A DNA stretch of 64,000 nucleotides from positions 149,282,997-149,346,996 of the forward strand of contig CM076854.1 of NCBI GenBank assembly GCA_039519185.1, written 5' to 3'. Under the pieces are notes generated by a model. It saw nothing but the letters and a program-made list of their open reading frames with translations, did not search any database and was not told the DNA's origin. This DNA comes from Astragalus membranaceus (Eukaryota > Streptophyta > Magnoliopsida > Fabales > Fabaceae). Position numbers and translations under genes: made by a program. Below are positions 59,910 through 64,000 of the stretch, piece by piece (position 1 is the first letter of the stretch; the number at the start of each line of letters is the position of its first letter).

Positions 59910-60783
59910 GGGTTCCATTTTTTGTACCCCTACCATTTTCAATATCCCCAAAATACCCTCTCATTTATTACACATTTTCAGTTTGTGGTCCAATTCTCTG
60001 TTGGGGCCCACTTTTTTTGGCTGTCGGATTTACCTATCAGAAAGGTAAATCCGTTAATCATTAAATACGATTTTAATGAATTTATCTTTTTAAAATGTTA
60101 ATTCCATGGTTTAATTTTTTTAACAAACGGATTTATCATTTAAAAAGATAAATCCGTAGTTATATTTTATTCCTGACAAACAGATTTATGTTATTTTTAT
60201 ATAAATCCATAATTTTTGTATGCGTAACGGATTTACCTATTGAAAAGATAAATCTGTTGCACAAAAATGCAGTAACAAATTTATAGTAAAATAACATAAA
60301 TCCGTTATTATTTTAATATACAACGGATTTATGTTTTAAATACATAAATCCGTTTTGTAAAAAACAACAACGCATTTATGTATTTAAGACATAAATCCGT
60401 TTTGTAATTATTTTAAATTATAGATTTATTTAACTTTATTTAAAATGAAACAGATATAGATACGGATGTGCAGTTGGTTCCGTTCTCGGTAGATACACCA
60501 GGGCCATCCAGGACGACAGTTGTATATTTAATTAATTTTTTTTTACCAAATGTATGTAGATATTTAATTAATTAATAAACTAACAATTGTCTATTTTGTA
60601 GTTATTTGTAACACATGATGATGTTGTACGTTGGGATAGAGAAGTTGGGAAAGCCAACGGAGTTGTCGTTATCATTCTTAGATCTTGCTGAGCTGGAGGT
60701 AAAAGGGGGACGAAAGACAAAATTATTTTTGATTGCGAGAAGCATGGGAAATTCAGCAACAAGTCTAGAGTCATCGGGTCAAC
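59910..60783 (+). pseudogene. MULE transposase start, truncated by a CACTA insertion
   Basis: Left end GGGTTCCATTTTTTGTACCCC resembles the ends of 15441-16633 and is followed by the same palindromic CGGATTTACC repeats. Two short coding pieces follow: about 60465-60530 (VDTPGPSRT) and, after an acceptor-like TTTTGTAG, 60601-60783 reading DDVVRWDREVGKANGVVVII and IIFDCEKHGKFSNKS. The latter resembles the DNA-binding start of FAR1/MULE proteins. One TGA stop lies near 60690. Cut at 60784 by CACTA. Confidence 0.6.
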
Positions 60784-60827
60784 ACTACAAGAATTATTGG
60801 TTTTTCCGGCCAGGAGTTTCCGGCGGA

Positions 60828-61105
60828 TATAGATCCGCCGCAAAGTTACCGGCGGAATCTACGAATTTCCGGCGGAATTAATCCGCCTCAAAGTTACCGG
60901 CGGAAAAATTGACATTTGCGGCGGATTAAAATTCGTCTTGGATTTTGCGGCGGATTTAACGGTTCTTGCGGCGGATTTTGGTTCACAGTTTTTTTTTTAC
61001 GAGCTTTTAATTAATCGCCGCAAATGCACCTCCGTCCGCCGCAAATCCCTTATGTCCGCCGCAAATCCCTTAAATCCGCCGGTAACTTCCGTTTCCGGCG
61101 GATAT
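60828..61105. repeat. CACTA left subterminal repeat array
   Basis: Eight or more copies of a 'gcggcggat(t)' / 'ccgccgcaaa' motif in both orientations. Such arrays bind the TNPA-type protein in En/Spm elements; that is inferred here. Confidence 0.8.
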
Positions 61106-61208
61106 TGCCTTTTGACCGTTTGACTTCGTTTCACCTATATAAACCCCTTCTCCCCTTCTTCTTTTTTCACACCTCTACCAATACTCTCATTCTCTTGATA
61201 CGGCACTC

Positions 61209-61785
61209 GATCTCTTAATACGGCACTCTCTTGAGCATTGTCGGCAGCGGGGTTCCAATAGAGTGGCGTACGTCTCCATTTTTTTGTAAAAAAATTTCCA
61301 CATTGTCATGAAGACCCCTTCATCTTTTTCGTTAAAAGTAACCCCTTTATCAGCATAAAGTTCATCCTCATTATTTTCACCACAAGAGACATATATGCTC
61401 ATCAAACGCTCGGTATCATCCTCCAACTTAACAACCCGTCCTTGCAGTTCCTCAAACTTTCTATTTAGATTCAATCATCTTTTCAAAAGATGGTTTCTTG
61501 TGAAACTTTCTATTTTGAAAATATGGTTGAATCTCTAAATAGAAAGTTTGAGGAACTGCAAGGACAGGCTGTTAAGTTGAAGGATGATACCGAGCGTTTG
61601 ATTAACGTATATGTCACTTGTGGTGAAATAATGAGGAGGAGCTTTTTGCTGATAAATGGGTTACTTTTAACGAAAAAGATGAAGGGGTGTTCACGACAAT
61701 GTGGAAATTTCTTTACAAAGAAATGGAGACATACGCCACTGTAATGGAGCTGCTGCCGACAATGCTCAAGAGAGTGTCATATCAA
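61209..61785. repeat. Inverted duplication of a captured coding fragment
   Basis: Left arm 61209-61472 and right arm 61524-61785 are inverted copies with a spacer of about 50 bp. Both encode NRKFEELQG, KLxDDTERL and FTTMWKF or FMTMWKF-like peptide, on the minus strand in the left arm and the plus strand in the right arm. Substitutions and frameshifts separate the arms. The fragment is probably of gene origin, but I do not recognise it. Confidence 0.8.
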
Positions 61786-61989
61786 GATAATGGCGTAGGT
61801 CTCCGTTTAGGGGTAACAGACATTAAATATATATTTTACTGTTTTTCCCAATTTTTATCGCTTTTAATTATTTTATTTTTTTGTTTAAAATATTTTATTA
61901 ATTGTATGTATATTTTTTTGGTGATAATATTTTACTGCTTTTCCCAATTTTTATTTTTTTAAATTAAAAATTAATTAGTTATTGGATTT

Positions 61990-62215
61990 TATTTTTTTAT
62001 CAATAATTAAAAAAAATTAATAAAATAATATATATTTTTAATTAAAACGATTTTTTTTAAAAAATAAAATTTATTTTTGAAAAATAATAATAAATTTTAA
62101 AAAAAAAAAATAATTTTTTTAAAAAAATAATAATTTTTTTAAAAAAATAATAATTTTTTTTAAAAATAATAATAATTTTTTCAAAAAAATAATAATTTTT
62201 TTTTAAAAAAAAAAT
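61990..62215. repeat. Nearly pure A/T stretch with aataatttttt units
   Basis: Short tandem units alternating A-runs and T-runs (aaataataattttttt), able to form hairpins. No coding signal. Confidence 0.8.
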
Positions 62216-62219
62216 GGTA

Positions 62220-62515
62220 CTTTGCGGCGGATTTGTGTTTTTTGCGGCGGATGTTGAGCATTTGCGGCGGATTATAGCTTTTGCGGCGGATTATTTGGTA
62301 TTTTTAAAAAAAAAGGCGCGATATTTTAATTTGAATATCCGCCGCAAAGTACCACGAATCCGCCGCAAACCTCCTTAAATAAAAAACCCGCGGATTTTAA
62401 ATTTCAAAATCCGCCGCAACCGTCCAGAATCCGCCGCAAAGCACCGGAAAAAAAAAACCCGCGGATATTGAATTTCAAAATCCGCCGCAACCGTCCAAAT
62501 CCGCCGCAAATCCCT
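62220..62515. repeat. Second CACTA subterminal-like repeat array
   Basis: It repeats the GCGGCGGATT / CCGCCGCAAA words. It leads into 'tgaccgttgggctgcgttt' and a TATA-like 'ctatatatatcc' (62539-62550), similar to 61115-61160 after the first array. Confidence 0.75.
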
Positions 62516-63298
62516 TTTGACCGTTGGGCTGCGTTTTTCTATATATATCCATTCCCCACTTCTCATTCTTCACACTTTTAACAATCCTCCCATTCTCTTC
62601 TTAAAATTTCTCTTTTACTCTCTCCCAAATTCTCTCCTTCTCTACTAAATCTGTTTTTGAAGTGTAGCGCTTCCTCCCTACGAATTGTCTTCTGCTCTTA
62701 TTGGGAAATTTCTTCAAGGTATGTTTTTGATATTAGTTAATAGTTTTAGTTTTTAATTTTTTTTTTAATATTCGTTTTTAAATTATTTTATAATAATATG
62801 AATTTGTTACTAATTGTGTTGTTTTTTTTGTTTAGGTATTGTTTGGGTTCCTCCTTTTTCCTCTCTGCTTGAGTTCAGGATAAGCTTCAAGCCAGAGCCT
62901 TCTCTTCACTACGGTTAGTTGTTAAAGTAATTAATAAAATATTACTTACTTCACTATTTTTAGTAAAATTTTGTTTAGTATTTTGTTTGCAATAATAATA
63001 CAAATTAATTTATATTGAAAAAACTTATTTATTAAGTTCACTTATAAATTTTATTAACATATATTGTCTTATAAAAATTGAAATTTAAAATTAAATTTGG
63101 AATTATTATTTATAATGTTTAAATTATTTGTATAAAACATTATTAAAAAATTAATTCCGTTGCTTGTAATTAATTGGTAGTTTATTGAAATATCAAAATA
63201 AAATGAGTAATATATAAATATATATATCAAAATATGAAGTAATTGATAGTTTATTTTATTTATATTGTAGTGTAGTATACGTATAGTTCTTGAAAATG

Positions 63299-64000
63299 GA
63301 TCGTAGTTGGATGTATGATCGATTGTATCCTGGAAGAACTGGTGTAAAACGACGTTTTGTAGAAGGAGTAGAAGAGTTTATTTTTTGTGCTAAGTACATT
63401 GATCATGAAGAATTTGGGTGACAAGGCGGTATTAGATGTCCGTGCTTGAAATGTTCATTTCGAGCTATAAAAAATGAACATGAAGTTAGACTTCATTTGT
63501 ACAATAATGGGTTTAGGCCAAATTATTGGACATGGAGTCGTCACGGGGAAGGAGCGCCAGGGGTAGCTGCAGTTCCTGCGATTAATGTTCCGGTTGAAGT
63601 AGTAGATCACACATCAAGTAGTTATCCAGTGACTACGACATCTGAAGGATGGGGAATACAAGTATACAACCGTTAGATGTTTATCAGGGAATGATATCTG
63701 ACGCTGTTGGAGTAAATTTGGATTTTGAAGAACCAGATGCTGACGAAGTTCCAAATGAGGAAGCTCAAAGGTTTTACATGTATTTGAGTGAGACAAATAA
63801 ACCCATATTTGAAGGATCTACAGACTCAAAATTATCAATGTGTGTTCGGTTGTTGGGTCTTAAGTCTCAATTTAATGTTGCTGAGTTGTGCATGGAATAT
63901 ATGACCAAAATGATGTTGGATGCAACCCCCATTAGAGGGAGTTTACCGCAAAGTTATTATGAAGCTAAAAGAGTGGTATCGAAGCTTGGCTTAAAATCTA
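63299..64000 (+). pseudogene. TNP2-type CACTA transposase, N-terminal part, broken
   Basis: It opens DRSWMYDRLYPGRTGVK with VEGVEEFIF, then a Cys-Pro-Cys-Leu-Lys-Cys zinc-like box and VRLHLYNNGFRPNYWTW, the standard start of plant TNP2 proteins. A TGA stop falls between these parts (63419-63421). A frameshift lies near 63655-63680, after which GMISDAVGVNLDFEE and QRFYMYLSETNKPIFEGSTD continue in another frame. The protein runs off the window edge. Confidence 0.82.

Larger units (their letters stand above)
60784..64000 (+). mobile_element. CACTA (En/Spm) transposon, left part; continues past window
   Basis: It starts with CACTACAAGAA, the canonical CACTA end. Dense subterminal repeats of GCGGCGGATT / CCGCCGCAAA type occur at 60828-61105 and again at 62220-62515. 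A TNP2-like coding start appears near 63299. The right end is outside the window, so the 3-bp target duplication cannot be tested. Confidence 0.9.

Noticed and set aside
59777..60064. 95-codon frame left of the MULE remnant
   Set aside because: It crosses the element boundary and palindromic repeats; nothing suggests translation.

Overview
This is nuclear DNA of a flowering plant. The three host genes have many introns, use plant codon and splice patterns, and match plant GCN5, chloroplast tryptophan synthase alpha and an UNE12-type bHLH factor. The intergenic DNA is AT-rich and full of plant transposable elements. The repeat families look legume-like to me (for example the small elements in the TSA leader intron and the GTGTCCG-type element), but that is recollection and I do not name a species.

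Layout. 18-979: non-autonomous Mutator-like element with long inverted ends and a 9-bp target duplication. 1998-14140 (+): 3' eleven coding exons of a GCN5 histone acetyltransferase gene; its first exon(s) are not seen and probably lie left of the window. One intron carries a 4.6-kb antisense Ty1/copia element (7576-12212). 15441-16633: MULE-like element with palindromic repeats. 16693-19674 (A) and 28543-32265 (B): two copies of one element family, each with 8-bp target duplications, a 141-residue gene on + and a convergent plant-mobile-domain (PMD) gene on -. Between them is the tryptophan synthase alpha gene (-, coding 21193-24797, leader exon near 25762-25850), followed by two SINE-like repeats and a duplicated AT-rich block. 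32683-34900: tandem and dispersed simple repeats.

34900-39293: SIRE/Maximus-like copia remnant whose probable LTR is fused to integrase. 39294-51040: Ty3/gypsy chromovirus (Tekay/Del-like, -) arranged LTR-internal-LTR-partial internal, with 3-kb LTRs that each carry a 119-codon ORF. 51042-52640: another copia remnant, split by a 939-bp TRIM element (51148-52086). 53555-57141 (+): bHLH gene, complete in six coding exons. 59244-59749: short element with a 9-bp target duplication whose ends resemble those of A and B. 59910-60783: MULE remnant cut by a CACTA (En/Spm) element starting at 60784 and running off the right edge. The CACTA contains an inverted duplication of a coding fragment and a broken TNP2-type transposase start.

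The three host genes are functionally unrelated neighbours: chromatin acetylation, tryptophan synthesis and transcription control. Exon phases check at every junction in all three, so each looks intact despite the insertions. The best candidate for something little described is the A/B family, which mobilises a PMD gene plus a small conserved gene without any transposase that I can see.
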